This document shows, piece by piece, positions 39,158-48,112 of a stretch of DNA of 64,000 nucleotides (its first letter is position 1; each line of letters begins with the position of its first letter). This DNA comes from Kumtagia ephedrae (GTDB taxonomy: Bacteria; Pseudomonadota; Alphaproteobacteria; Rhizobiales; Rhizobiaceae). The position numbers and the translations under genes were made by a program. The notes under the pieces are model-generated. The model did no database searches. It was not told the DNA's origin and saw nothing but the letters and a program-made list of their open reading frames with translations. Location: positions 1 through 64,000 of the forward strand of contig NZ_PXYK01000018.1 in the NCBI RefSeq assembly GCF_003012745.1, in the 5' to 3' direction.

Positions 39158-40414
39158 ATGAAGCCGAGACACGGCGGCATCGATTTCGGCACGTCCAATT
39201 CCACGGCGGGTTTCCTCGACCGAGGCAAGCCGCGCCTGGTGACGCTTGAGGACGCGCACGTCACCATCCCCAGCGCCGTCTTCTTCAATTTCGAGGACGA
39301 CCGCACATATTTCGGCCGCCGCGCCATCGAGGATTATACGGCGAACTCGGAAGGGCGGCTGTTGCGTGCCCTGAAGAGCGTGCTCGGCACCTCGCTGATC
39401 CGCGAGAAGACCCGCATCAAGACGCATTCCATCGCCTTCTCCGACATCATCGGCGGCTTCGTCGGCTACCTGAAGCACCGGCTGGAGGAAGAGGCCGGCG
39501 GGCCAGTGGACGACATCGTGCTCGGCCGCCCCGTGCATTTCGTCGACGACGATCCGAAGGCGGATGCCGAGGCCGAGGCCGAGCTGGAGAAGGCGGCGCG
39601 CAGCCGCGGCTTCCGCGCCATCGCCTTCCAGTTCGAGCCGATCGCCGCCGCGCTCGACTACGAGCAGAGCGTGGAGCGCGAGGAACTCGCCCTGATCGTC
39701 GACATGGGCGGCGGCACGTCCGACTTCTCCATCGTGCGGGTTTCGCCGGAGCGGGCGCGAGCTGCCGACCGCCGCGACGACATCCTCGCCAATGCCGGCG
39801 TGCATATCGGCGGCACCGATTTCGACCGGCTGCTGTCCATGGCCGCCGTCATGCCGCATTTCGGCTTCGGCACGCCGACCAGGGACGGCAAGCGCAACCT
39901 GCCGGCCGGCTATTTCTTCGACCTCGCCACCTGGCAGCGCATCAACCTGCTCTACACGCAGAAGGCCATGAGCGACCTGCGCCAGATCCGCTACGAGGCG
40001 GCAAGGCCGGAACTGGTCGAGCGCATGATCGACGTCGTGCGCCATCGCCAGGGTCACGCGCTGGCGGCGCGGGTCGAGGCGGCCAAGATCGCGCTGACCG
40101 ACCGGCCGGAGGCAGCCATCGTGCTCGACATGCTGGAGGAGAAGCTGAGCCTGCCCGTGGCGGCCGGCGACCTCGCCGCGGCCATCGATACGGCGCTGGA
40201 GCGCGTCGCCGCGACGATCTCCGCAACGCTGCGCGACGCGGGCGTCCCGGCCGAGCGGATCGACACGCTGTTCCTCACCGGCGGCTCGACGGCGATCCCG
40301 CTCGTGCGCGAACGTGTCCTCGACATGTTTCCCCGCGCACGCGTGGTGCACGGCGACATGTTCGGCAGCGTCGGGCTGGGCCTGGCGCTGGATGCGGCCC
40401 GAAAATTCGGGTGA
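39158..40414 (+). CDS. Hsp70-family ATPase, YegD-like
   Basis: A 418-aa actin/Hsp70-fold protein without the DnaK substrate-binding and lid domains, as in YegD. It has the phosphate-1 loop GIDFGTSNSTAG (~residues 6-17), VDMGGGTSDFSI (phosphate-2), and TLFLTGGSTAIPLVRE (adenosine motif). A long insertion typical of YegD lies in between. The ATG at 39158 was preferred over the TTG two codons upstream. It is a predicted cytosolic chaperone-like ATPase of unknown clients. It is convergent with carD across a shared terminator. Confidence 0.92.
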   Translation: MKPRHGGIDFGTSNSTAGFLDRGKPRLVTLEDAHVTIPSAVFFNFEDDRTYFGRRAIEDYTANSEGRLLRALKSVLGTSLIREKTRIKTHSIAFSDIIGGFVGYLKHRLEEEAGGPVDDIVLGRPVHFVDDDPKADAEAEAELEKAARSRGFRAIAFQFEPIAAALDYEQSVEREELALIVDMGGGTSDFSIVRVSPERARAADRRDDILANAGVHIGGTDFDRLLSMAAVMPHFGFGTPTRDGKRNLPAGYFFDLATWQRINLLYTQKAMSDLRQIRYEAARPELVERMIDVVRHRQGHALAARVEAAKIALTDRPEAAIVLDMLEEKLSLPVAAGDLAAAIDTALERVAATISATLRDAGVPAERIDTLFLTGGSTAIPLVRERVLDMFPRARVVHGDMFGSVGLGLALDAARKFG

Positions 40415-40463
40415 AACCACGGAAAAATTCGAAGAAACCGACCGAAAAATCGGTGAAAGCGAA

Positions 40464-40493
40464 CAAAAAAACCCGGCGCGAGGCCGGGTTTTT
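40464..40493. terminator. Bidirectional intrinsic terminator between Hsp70-like gene and carD
   Basis: AAACCCGGC - GCGAG - GCCGGGTTT with an A-run on the left and T-run on the right (AAAAAAA ... TTTTT). It works on both strands and lies between two convergent genes. Confidence 0.93.
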
Positions 40494-40520
40494 GTAGAGA
40501 TTGGACAGGAAAGACGGGCT

Positions 40521-41099
40521 TTACGCCGCCTCTTCCTGCTCGGCTTCCTCGTTGTCGGCCTTGGCGCCGCGCTTCGGGCCCTTGGCGAGGTTCGCCTCGA
40601 TCATGCGGACGGCCTCGGTCTCGGAGACCCGGTTGACCGCGGCGATCTCGCGCGCCATGCGGTCCAGCGCCGCCTCGTAGAGCTGACGCTCCGAATAGGA
40701 CTGCTCCGGCTGGTTCTCGGCGCGATAGAGATCGCGGACCACCTCGGAAATCGAGATGAGGTCGCCCGAGTTGATCTTCTGGTCATATTCCTGGGCGCGG
40801 CGCGACCACATGGTGCGCTTGACGCGGGCGCGGCCCTGCAGCACCTTGAGCGCGCGGTCGACATAGTCGGTCTCGGACAGCTTGCGCATGCCGATCGCAG
40901 TGGCCTTCGCCACCGGAACCTTGAGACGCATCTTGTCCTTGGCGAAATCGATAACGAAGAGTTCGAGCTTGTGCCCGGCCACTTCCTGCTCGTCGATCGA
41001 TACGATCTGACCGACGCCGTGGGCCGGATAGACTATGAACTCCCCGCTCTTGAACCCATGACGGACCGGGGACTTCTTCTGTGCCTGCATAGTTGCCAT
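40521..41099 (-). CDS. carD: CarD family transcriptional regulator
   Basis: A 192-aa CarD-type RNA polymerase-binding protein. The N-terminal Tudor-like RNAP interaction domain (FIVYPAHGVGQIVSIDEQEV) is followed by the helical DNA-contacting domain including RALKVLQGRARVKRTMWSRR and SGDLISISEVVRDLYR. CarD stabilises open complexes, notably at rRNA promoters. The acidic C-terminal tail is usual in alphaproteobacteria. The start could be ATG 41099 or 41090; AGGAG lies 11 nt before the first. Confidence 0.95.
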   Translation of the reverse strand: MATMQAQKKSPVRHGFKSGEFIVYPAHGVGQIVSIDEQEVAGHKLELFVIDFAKDKMRLKVPVAKATAIGMRKLSETDYVDRALKVLQGRARVKRTMWSRRAQEYDQKINSGDLISISEVVRDLYRAENQPEQSYSERQLYEAALDRMAREIAAVNRVSETEAVRMIEANLAKGPKRGAKADNEEAEQEEAA

Positions 41100-41591
41100 T
41101 ACGCCCTGAACTCCTGTTGCACCGTCGGCGTTCCACGCCGGCCAGCGAGGGGATCGGCCTTTCGCCGAACGAGAGCCGCCAAAGACAGCACAAAAGCCTT
41201 TCCGGAAAGCCGACCCCGGCCAACCGCAAAACGGTCAACGCGGGCCCAAGTCGCCTTGGTCCGGAACGGAGGTTCCACCTTTCAGTGAAAAGGGCTCTTC
41301 GCCATTAAACGACGATGTGTCTGCGGCATGTTTTTTCGGGATAGCACAAAAATGGGCAAGAATCAAGAATTTGCTGCATATCGGGCATTACACACGCGCC
41401 CGAAGCCGCGATCCGAGGGGCAATCAAACAGGCTCTGCACCGCGATCCCGAGGTGATCATGCCAAGACGGCGGCTCAATCGAGGCAGCGATATAGTTCGA
41501 CAAGCTTCGGTGCCGCACCGAACTTTCCGCCGACAAGAGAGCAGTACTTTTTTAGCAGCTTCGCGCGGCGCGTTCGATGGCCATGCGTCGG
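41100..41591. other. Intergenic region upstream of carD, no gene recognised
   Basis: 492 bp. The part next to carD should hold its promoter; a GGAAC - CTCC - GTTCC inverted repeat lies at about 41264-41277 (its function is unknown). The left-hand section towards 41591 is relatively AT-rich. Open frames on both strands are short and unlike any family. No terminator for the proline-racemase-like gene could be fixed. Confidence 0.5.
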
Positions 41592-42632
41592 CTACTGCTT
41601 CGTCGAGGTTCCCACGCCCCACGTGTCGGAAAGCACGTAGCCCTGCGGATAAGGATCGGTGGGATCGAGATAATAGGTGTGCTCGCCGGTAATCCAGGCG
41701 CGGCCGCTGATCTCCGGAACGATAGCCTTGCGCCCTTCGATCTCGGTGAGCGCATGGATGCGTCCCGTGAAGCGCGAGCCGATGATGGATTCATGGATCA
41801 GGAGGTCGCCTTCGCGCATCAGGCCGCGCGCCTGCAGGACGGCCATCCTCGCAGAAGTCCCGGTGCCGGTCGGACTGCGGTCGGAGCGGCCGGGCGAGAC
41901 GATGCAGGTGTTGCGCGTCACCTTGCCCGGTCCCTGGAAAGGCATGGCGAACTGCACGATCGATACGCCCCGCACATGCTCGAAGCGCGGGTGGACGACG
42001 TCGAACTGGTCGCGCGCCGCGAGCCGGATCTTCTCGCCCAACAGGCCGAGATCACGGGCCTCGTCGGGGGTCACCGAAAAGCCCAGCGCCTCGGCATCGG
42101 CGATGGCATAGAACATGCCGCCATAAGAAACGTCGACCGTGATCGTGCCGACGCCCTCGACCTCCAGCCGCGCATCGAGACGTTCGGCGAATGCCGGGGC
42201 GTTGCGGAAGGTTACAGACACGCATTTGCCGTCGCGGCATTCGGCCCGCACCGCGATCACGCCGCCCGGCATGTCGAGATTGAAACGCGTCTCGGGCTCC
42301 TGCATCGGCACCATGCCGGTTTCCAGCAGCACGGTGGCGACGCAGATCGTGTTCGATCCCGACATCGGAACGTATTCGGTCGGCTCCATGATGATCGCGC
42401 CGGCCACGCAGTCGTCGCGCGTCGGCGGCACCAGCAGGTTGACGTGCCGGGCGACGCTGCCGCGCGGCTCGCAGATCAGCATCCGCCGGATGTGGTCGTG
42501 ATCGCGCTCCATGGCGATCATCCTGTCCATCATCGTCTTGCCGGCGGGCGGCAGGACGCCGCCGACGATCACGTCGCCGATCTCGCCTTCGGCGTGGCAT
42601 CCGACGACCTTGATCGCGACTTTCGAACGCAT
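41592..42632 (-). CDS. Proline racemase superfamily protein lacking both catalytic cysteines
   Basis: A 346-aa homologue of proline racemase/hydroxyproline epimerase. The overall fold motifs are present (DVSYGGMFYAIADAEALG, MPFQGPGKVTRNTC, FTGRIHALTEIEGRKAIVPE split as FTGRIHALTEIEG). However, the first catalytic position is Ser91 in VPMSGSNTI and the second is Thr255 in DRSPTGTGTSAR. Known racemases/epimerases use Cys/Cys, and trans-3-hydroxy-L-proline dehydratases Cys/Thr. It may be a dehydratase-like or other enzyme. The ATG at 42632 lacks a strong ribosome-binding site. It lies downstream of fdxA in the same direction, away from the hydroxyproline operon. Confidence 0.9.
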   Translation of the reverse strand: MRSKVAIKVVGCHAEGEIGDVIVGGVLPPAGKTMMDRMIAMERDHDHIRRMLICEPRGSVARHVNLLVPPTRDDCVAGAIIMEPTEYVPMSGSNTICVATVLLETGMVPMQEPETRFNLDMPGGVIAVRAECRDGKCVSVTFRNAPAFAERLDARLEVEGVGTITVDVSYGGMFYAIADAEALGFSVTPDEARDLGLLGEKIRLAARDQFDVVHPRFEHVRGVSIVQFAMPFQGPGKVTRNTCIVSPGRSDRSPTGTGTSARMAVLQARGLMREGDLLIHESIIGSRFTGRIHALTEIEGRKAIVPEISGRAWITGEHTYYLDPTDPYPQGYVLSDTWGVGTSTKQ

Positions 42633-42684
42633 CGGCTGCAATCCAGTGATGGCGAGGCCATGCGCCTCGCCGTCGGCGGCGGCA

Positions 42685-43023
42685 TCAGTCGCCCGTGCCG
42701 GGCTCCGCCGAAAAATACTTCTCGAGCTTGTCTTCGACGCCGTCGAACTCCTTGGCGTCGCCCGGAGGATCCTTCTTGGCCGTGATGTTCGGCCATTTGG
42801 AAGCGTATTCGGTATTGAGCTCCAGCCACTTCTCCAGGCCCGGCTCGGTGTCGGGCTTGATTGCGTCGGCCGGGCATTCGGGCTCGCAGACGCCGCAGTC
42901 GATGCACTCGTCGGGATGGATGACGAGCATGTTCTCGCCTTCGTAGAAGCAGTCGACCGGACACACTTCGATGCAGTCCATGTACTTGCACTTGATGCAG
43001 TTGTCGGTGACGACATAGGTCAT
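42685..43023 (-). CDS. fdxA: Ferredoxin FdxA, 7Fe type
   Basis: A 112-aa ferredoxin, the exact usual length for alphaproteobacterial FdxA. Cysteines in [19 protein letters not shown] (residues 8-26) and [13 protein letters not shown] (39-51) bind the [3Fe-4S] and [4Fe-4S] clusters. A C-terminal helix-rich tail ([16 protein letters not shown]) is typical. It serves as a low-potential electron carrier in the cytoplasm. It lies 52 bp upstream of the proline-racemase-like gene. Confidence 0.95.
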   Translation of the reverse strand: MTYVVTDNCIKCKYMDCIEVCPVDCFYEGENMLVIHPDECIDCGVCEPECPADAIKPDTEPGLEKWLELNTEYASKWPNITAKKDPPGDAKEFDGVEDKLEKYFSAEPGTGD

Positions 43024-43167
43024 GGTCTGCTCCGGCGATCTTGCCGTTCGTGGTCTCGGTTGTGACCTAGTTGCTTTGCCGCACGCTGGCAAGGGTCGGC
43101 ATTGCGCCGGGAAGCCGCAGGCGGGAAAGAGATTTCCCGGCACGCGATCTCCTTCGAAGTCCGTCCC

Positions 43168-43548
43168 TCAACTTTCGCGCAGCCTGTCGGTCTGCCGCCG
43201 TTCTCTCTTGGTGGGCCGTCCGCTGCCCAGTGCGCGGACGGGGGGCACCGCGTCCGGGAGAGCATTCCGATTGTCGGTGGGCGGCGGCGACAAATCCTCG
43301 TAGAGCAGCCGTGCCTCCTCCGCCGGCCCACGCCGCGTGCCCGGCGCCAGCACGCGGTAGACGAGGATGCGGCGCTCCAGCGTGATGGTCAGCGTGTCGC
43401 CCGGCCGTACCGTGTCGGCCGCCTGATCGGTCTTCTCGCCGTTGATCCTGACACGGCCGGCCTGCGCCAGCTTGGCAGCGAGGGAGCGGGATTTGACGAC
43501 GCGCGCGAAGAACAGCCATTTGTCGACGCGCTGCCGGGCCTCGGCCAT
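43168..43548 (-). CDS. S4-domain RNA-binding protein (Hsp15-like)
   Basis: A 126-aa protein with an S4 RNA-binding domain at residues ~5-65: QRVDKWLFFARVVKSRSLAAK, here RVDKWLFFARVVKSRSLA, followed by GRVRINGEKTDQAADTVRPGD. It is close to HslR/Hsp15, which rescues stalled 50S subunits carrying nascent chains. The basic C-terminal tail (RPTKRERRQTDRLRES) fits RNA binding. The start is adjacent to the stop of the Suv3-like helicase gene, so the two are translationally linked. Confidence 0.92.
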   Translation of the reverse strand: MAEARQRVDKWLFFARVVKSRSLAAKLAQAGRVRINGEKTDQAADTVRPGDTLTITLERRILVYRVLAPGTRRGPAEEARLLYEDLSPPPTDNRNALPDAVPPVRALGSGRPTKRERRQTDRLRES

Positions 43549-46500
43549 CTACTTCTTCAGCTGGTCACGCAACGCGGCGAGCTTGGCGAAGGGCGAATCC
43601 GGGTCGAACCGCGGCGCCCTCTCCTCGCGCGGCTTGCCCTGGAACGCCGGCTTGCCGCCGCCGTCCTTGCGCCGGTGATCCGGCCGGTCGCCGTGCCGCT
43701 TGCCCTGGTCCGGACGATTGCCGTCGGGCTTGCCTCCGCCCTTGAAGCGGTTGCGGTCGAACTTGCCGCCCTGCCGCTCGCCGGCTGCCGCGGCGCCGTT
43801 CACGGGACGATCGCCGCGCTGGCCGCGCCCGTCGCGCTGGCCATCCCGCTGCTGCTGCCCCTGCTGCTGGCGATTGCGATCGCCATGACGATGGCGCGGA
43901 CGCTGCTCGAAGCGCGCCGGCCGCCACAGCAGGATCGGCTTCGGCTCCTCGGCGGGCGTTTCGACCGCGGCATCGGACGCCGCCTCGGACACTATCTCCG
44001 CGCCGCCATCCGCGGACGCGACGACTTCATCGGTACCGGCCGGCAGGTCGGACGTGTCGGAAGCCGCAAGGGCCTCGGACGGAGCAGGCGCGGCTTCCCC
44101 GTCCTCGGCCGCGTCGGCTTGCGGCGTCGCGTCGTCGTCGGCCCGTTCGGCGTCCACGGAAACCGGCTCGGCAGCGCGCGCGTCGTCGTCGACAACGTTT
44201 GCGTCGACTTCCGCCGCTGCTTCGACCGTATCCGAACCGGCTTCGGCATCCTTCGCCGTATCGATCTCGTCCGCGGGAGCGGGCTCGGAGGCTTCGGCCT
44301 CCTGCCCTGCGGACTCGGCAACGGCATCGTCGGAGACCGCGGCTTCACCGTCGCTCCGGCTCGCCGTCGCGGCTTTCGCACCGTCGGTCGCTTCGGCATC
44401 CGTTGCCGCCACGACCGGCTCGTCGGCGGAAGCGGGTTCGGAGGCCTCGGCCTGCGCGGATACCGCGGCGGAAGCCTCGGAAGCGGCAGCTTCACCATCC
44501 GCCGGGCCGGCCGCGGCCGCCGCCGCAGCGGCTTCCTGCGCCGCCGCCCGTTCCGCGGCAGCCTTGGCGGCCGCCTCGCGCGCGGCAACGTCCAGCGCGT
44601 CCAGCCGCGCCTTGACGTCCGCGGCGGGTTTCGGCTCGGCGCGATAGCCGAGCCCCTTCAGTATGTCCTCGATGTCCTCGCCGGTAGCGCCGAGGATCGA
44701 CATCATCGCCGGCGTCACCATGAAGGCGTTGCCGTCATAGGCACCGTCCGGGCGGGTGCCGCCGGCCCCCGGTCGCCAAGCCAGCGCCGGGCGGATCAGG
44801 TCGGCCAGCCGCTCGAGAATGTCGACGCGCACGGCGCGGCGCCCGAGCATGCGGAAGCCGGCGAGGCCGTAGAAGGCGCGGTCGAAGGCGGCGTTGACCA
44901 GCACCGAGGTGCGGCCGGCGGCCAGCATGTGCACGATGTCGCCGAAGCCGGGCTTGTCCTTGCCGTCGTTCTTCAGCGCCCACAGCAGCGTGACGAGGCT
45001 GGCGGGCGCCGGCTTGACCAGCGCCGGCACGAAGATGTGGTAGGCGCCGAAGCGCACCCCCAGCCGGCGCAGCGCCGCGCGGCTCTCCTGGTCGAGCGAC
45101 TTGACCTCGTCGGCGATGTCGCGGCGGTTGATCAGCCCGAACTGCTCGACCAGGCGGAAGGCGATGCCGCGGGCGATGCCGGTCAGCTGGTCGGCCTGGC
45201 GCAGGTCGAAAAGCGGCTTCAGCAGCGTCTCGATCTGGTATCCGACGAAGCGCTCGGCGCGCTGCGCGACCTTATCGCGCGCCGGGCCGGTCAGCTGCTC
45301 GTCGGCGAGTAGGATGACGCGCGGCCGCAGCGCGTCGTCGGTTGCCGCCAGCGTGCCGATGGGCGCGCCGATCCAGCGCAGGATGCCGTCGGAAGCGAGC
45401 GCGATGTCGTGGTTGCCGGAGGCGGAAAAACGTTCGGCGCGCGCCTCGAACTCGGCAGCGAGCGCCTTCTGCGCGGCGGCGCGCACCGCCTTGCCGTCCT
45501 CGCCCTCGGCGGCCTGGTCGGCGGTGAAGCGGAAGCCCTGCAGGTCGCCGACATGGTGGCCTTCGACATTGACGGTTCCGGACGGGTCTATCTCGGCTTC
45601 AAGCATCGTATTTTCTCTGAGGCGCCGCATGAGGACGGAAGTCCTGCGGTCTACGAAGCGTTTCGTCAACCGCTCATGCAGCGCATCCGACAATCTGTCC
45701 TCGATCTCGCGCGTTTTTTCCTGCCAGTGGCGCGCATCGGCCAACCAGCCAGGACGGTTCGACACATAGGTCCAGGTGCGGATCTGGGCGATGCGGCCGG
45801 ACAGCGTGTCGATGTCGCCCTCGGTGGAATCGGCGCGCCGCACCTGCTCGGCCATGTAGCTTTCGTCGACATGGCCGTGCCGGGCGAGATCGAGGAAGAG
45901 AGAGCTCACCAGATCGGAATGCTGCGCCGGCGCGATCCTGCGATAGTCGGGAAGCGAGCAGACGTCCCACAGCAGCGCCACCCGCTCGCGCCCGGTGGCG
46001 AGGCGGCGGATGTCGGGATCGCCGGCGAGCCGCTCCAGCGCCTGCGCGTCGGTGGCGGGCAGCGCCCGCGTCAGGCCCTCCACCGGCGCCGGCGTCTCGA
46101 TCGAGCGGCGCAGCGTGTCGACGCTCGACAAGTCGAACTGCGCGGTGCGCCATTGCAACACCTTCACGGGCTCGAAGTCATGGCCCTCGATCTTCTCCAC
46201 CAGCTCGTCGTCGAGCGGGTCGACCTGGCCGGTGACGCCGAAGGTGCCGTCGCGCAGGTGCCGTCCGGCGCGGCCGGCGATCTGGCCGAGTTCGGCAGCC
46301 GTCAGCGGCCGGTACTGAAAACCGTCGAACTTGCGGTTCTGCGCGAAGGCGACGTGGTCGACGTCGAGGTTGAGTCCCATGCCGATGGCGTCGGTGGCCA
46401 CCAGAAAGTCGACGTCGCCGGACTGGTAGAGCGCCACCTGGGCATTTCTGGTACGTGGCGAAAGCGCCCCGAGCACGACGGCGGCGGCGCCGCGCTGGCG

Positions 46501-47085
46501 GCGGATCAGCTCGGCGATGGCATAGACCTCGTCGGCCGAGAAGGCGACGATGGCCGAGCGGCGGGGCAGCCGCGTCAGCTTCTTGGAGCCGGCATAGGCG
46601 AGATGCGACAGGCGCGGCCGCGTCACCACCGAAATGCCGCGCAGCAGCCTTTCCAGGATGCCGCGCATGGTGGCCGCTCCGAGCAGCAGCGTCTCCTGCC
46701 GCCCGCGCAAATGCAGGATGCGGTCGGTGAAGATGTGGCCGCGCTCGAGATCGCCGGCGAGCTGGATCTCGTCGATGGCGACGAAGGCGGCGTCGGTGTG
46801 GCGCGGCATCGCCTCGACGGTGCAGACGGAGTAGCGCGCGCCGGCCGGAACGATCTTCTCCTCGCCGGTGATCAGCGCCACCTTGGCGGCGCCGACCTTG
46901 TCGCTCACCCGCTGGTAGACCTCGCGCGCCAGCAGCCTGAGCGGCAGGCCGATGACGCCGCTCTCGTGGGCGACCATGCGTTCGATGGCGAGGTGGGTCT
47001 TGCCGGTATTCGTGGGCCCGAGCACCGCCGTCACGTCCCGTCCCGACAGGATCAGCGGCTCGGTCTTGATCTGGGAAAAGTTCAT
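43549..47085 (-). CDS. Suv3-like DEAD/DExH-box RNA helicase with acidic and basic low-complexity tails
   Basis: A ~1178-aa superfamily 2 helicase similar to mitochondrial Suv3. Motif I is GPTNTGKTHLA (~residues 22-32), motif II DEIQ in FVAIDEIQLA, motif III GAATM, and motif VI QIAGRAGRHL. A Suv3-type C-terminal helical region follows to ~790. From ~810 on the chain is Ala/Glu/Ser/Asp-rich with loosely repeated ASEPASADE units, then Arg/Gly/Gln/Lys-rich (about 1060-1178), suggesting disordered, RNA-binding tails. The ATG at 47085 is preferred because MNFSQIKTEPLILSGRDVTA leads straight into the helicase core. It precedes the S4-protein gene. Confidence 0.92.
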   Translation of the reverse strand: MNFSQIKTEPLILSGRDVTAVLGPTNTGKTHLAIERMVAHESGVIGLPLRLLAREVYQRVSDKVGAAKVALITGEEKIVPAGARYSVCTVEAMPRHTDAAFVAIDEIQLAGDLERGHIFTDRILHLRGRQETLLLGAATMRGILERLLRGISVVTRPRLSHLAYAGSKKLTRLPRRSAIVAFSADEVYAIAELIRRQRGAAAVVLGALSPRTRNAQVALYQSGDVDFLVATDAIGMGLNLDVDHVAFAQNRKFDGFQYRPLTAAELGQIAGRAGRHLRDGTFGVTGQVDPLDDELVEKIEGHDFEPVKVLQWRTAQFDLSSVDTLRRSIETPAPVEGLTRALPATDAQALERLAGDPDIRRLATGRERVALLWDVCSLPDYRRIAPAQHSDLVSSLFLDLARHGHVDESYMAEQVRRADSTEGDIDTLSGRIAQIRTWTYVSNRPGWLADARHWQEKTREIEDRLSDALHERLTKRFVDRRTSVLMRRLRENTMLEAEIDPSGTVNVEGHHVGDLQGFRFTADQAAEGEDGKAVRAAAQKALAAEFEARAERFSASGNHDIALASDGILRWIGAPIGTLAATDDALRPRVILLADEQLTGPARDKVAQRAERFVGYQIETLLKPLFDLRQADQLTGIARGIAFRLVEQFGLINRRDIADEVKSLDQESRAALRRLGVRFGAYHIFVPALVKPAPASLVTLLWALKNDGKDKPGFGDIVHMLAAGRTSVLVNAAFDRAFYGLAGFRMLGRRAVRVDILERLADLIRPALAWRPGAGGTRPDGAYDGNAFMVTPAMMSILGATGEDIEDILKGLGYRAEPKPAADVKARLDALDVAAREAAAKAAAERAAAQEAAAAAAAAGPADGEAAASEASAAVSAQAEASEPASADEPVVAATDAEATDGAKAATASRSDGEAAVSDDAVAESAGQEAEASEPAPADEIDTAKDAEAGSDTVEAAAEVDANVVDDDARAAEPVSVDAERADDDATPQADAAEDGEAAPAPSEALAASDTSDLPAGTDEVVASADGGAEIVSEAASDAAVETPAEEPKPILLWRPARFEQRPRHRHGDRNRQQQGQQQRDGQRDGRGQRGDRPVNGAAAAGERQGGKFDRNRFKGGGKPDGNRPDQGKRHGDRPDHRRKDGGGKPAFQGKPREERAPRFDPDSPFAKLAALRDQLKK

Positions 47086-47380
47086 CGGCTCGGAAATCGG
47101 CCTTTCGGCTTGGCGGCGTGGAGCCGCTTGTCGCGGAGGTTCGGTCAAGACCTCGTCCGAGACAAATAGGCACTTCCCGGCGCAAACGAAAGCGCAAATC
47201 GGTCGTGTTTGGGCTCGAATTTCCGCTCCGGATCCGAACCGGCCCGTGCTCCAGGCGTTCCAAGTGAAAGCCCCCGACCGACATGAGGCATCGGTCGGCA
47301 GGTCGGGCATGTCCATGCCAGTGCCGCCGAAAGGGATCCCGCCGGCCTTCGGCTGCACGATTCATGAGAAGGAAACGACG

Positions 47381-47845
47381 ATGAGCCATACCGACAGCAC
47401 GGAATTCGTCCTTGCAGGCGTGGTCATGAAGCGCCTGCTCTGCGGACAGCAGACCGCAGGGCAGTTTTGCCTCTTCGAGAACAGAAGCGACGGAAACACG
47501 AAGACGCCGATCCATGTCCACGCCAAGGACGACGAGACGGTCTACATCATCGAAGGCGAGCTGAAGGCGGTGGTCGACGGCCAGCCGCAGCGCCTGGCTG
47601 CGGGCGAGAGCATCTTCCTGCCGCGCGGCTTGGCGCACCAGCTCATGAACACGAGCGGCAAGCCCTGCAGATACATCCTGATCGGCACCCCCGCGCTGTT
47701 CGACCGATTTCTCGAGGAGGCCGGCCACGAGCGTCGGCCGGACGAAGTCGTCGGACCGCCGACCCCTGCGGAGATCGAGCGGCTGCGCGAGGCTGCGCCA
47801 AGATTCGGCATCACCTTGCTCTCCGATTGGCCACCGGCGGAGTGA
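47381..47845 (+). CDS. Cupin domain protein
   Basis: A 154-aa single-domain cupin. Motif 1 is PIHVHAKDDETVYIIEGELK (split PIHVHAKDDETV, YIIEGELK) and motif 2 is LPRGLAHQLMN, providing a 3-His/1-Glu metal site. Similar proteins include quercetinase-like dioxygenases and sugar-binding cupins; the reaction is not predictable. The ATG at 47381 has AAGGAAA upstream. It is divergent from the helicase gene. Confidence 0.88.
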   Translation: MSHTDSTEFVLAGVVMKRLLCGQQTAGQFCLFENRSDGNTKTPIHVHAKDDETVYIIEGELKAVVDGQPQRLAAGESIFLPRGLAHQLMNTSGKPCRYILIGTPALFDRFLEEAGHERRPDEVVGPPTPAEIERLREAAPRFGITLLSDWPPAE

Positions 47846-48077
47846 CGTCCGCAACCCGAGCGGAAAGAATCGGCGGAACGAGTCCCGAACGAATCGGCGA
47901 CGAATCGCTGACTTCGGGTGATTCAGGGTTTGTTCCGTTCGCCCGGAGACGCCTTCGCGGAGCTATCCCGCTGATCCAGAATCGGAATTTGACTCCGTCC
48001 GGTGGCGCAACCGAATCCTCCCTATGTCAACCCCTCCGATCGACGCAGCCGCTGTTGTTCGAATGCAAGCGAGGGTA

Positions 48078-48094
48078 GAATGTGAGTCGCATTC
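48078..48094 (+). promoter_or_regulatory. Near-perfect palindrome just upstream of aqpZ
   Basis: GAATGTGA - G - TCGCATTC, matching at seven of eight positions, directly before the AGGAGG ribosome-binding site of aqpZ. It may be an operator or an RNA hairpin in the leader. The binding protein is unknown. Confidence 0.5.
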
Positions 48095-48112
48095 AAGGAG
48101 GGATTGTTTGCC

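Noticed and set aside
43102-45312. A 736-codon open frame on the plus strand opposite the Suv3-like helicase tail
   Set aside because: Its Gly/Arg/Leu-rich low complexity simply mirrors the acidic Ala-rich tail on the other strand; no ribosome-binding site or domain is seen.
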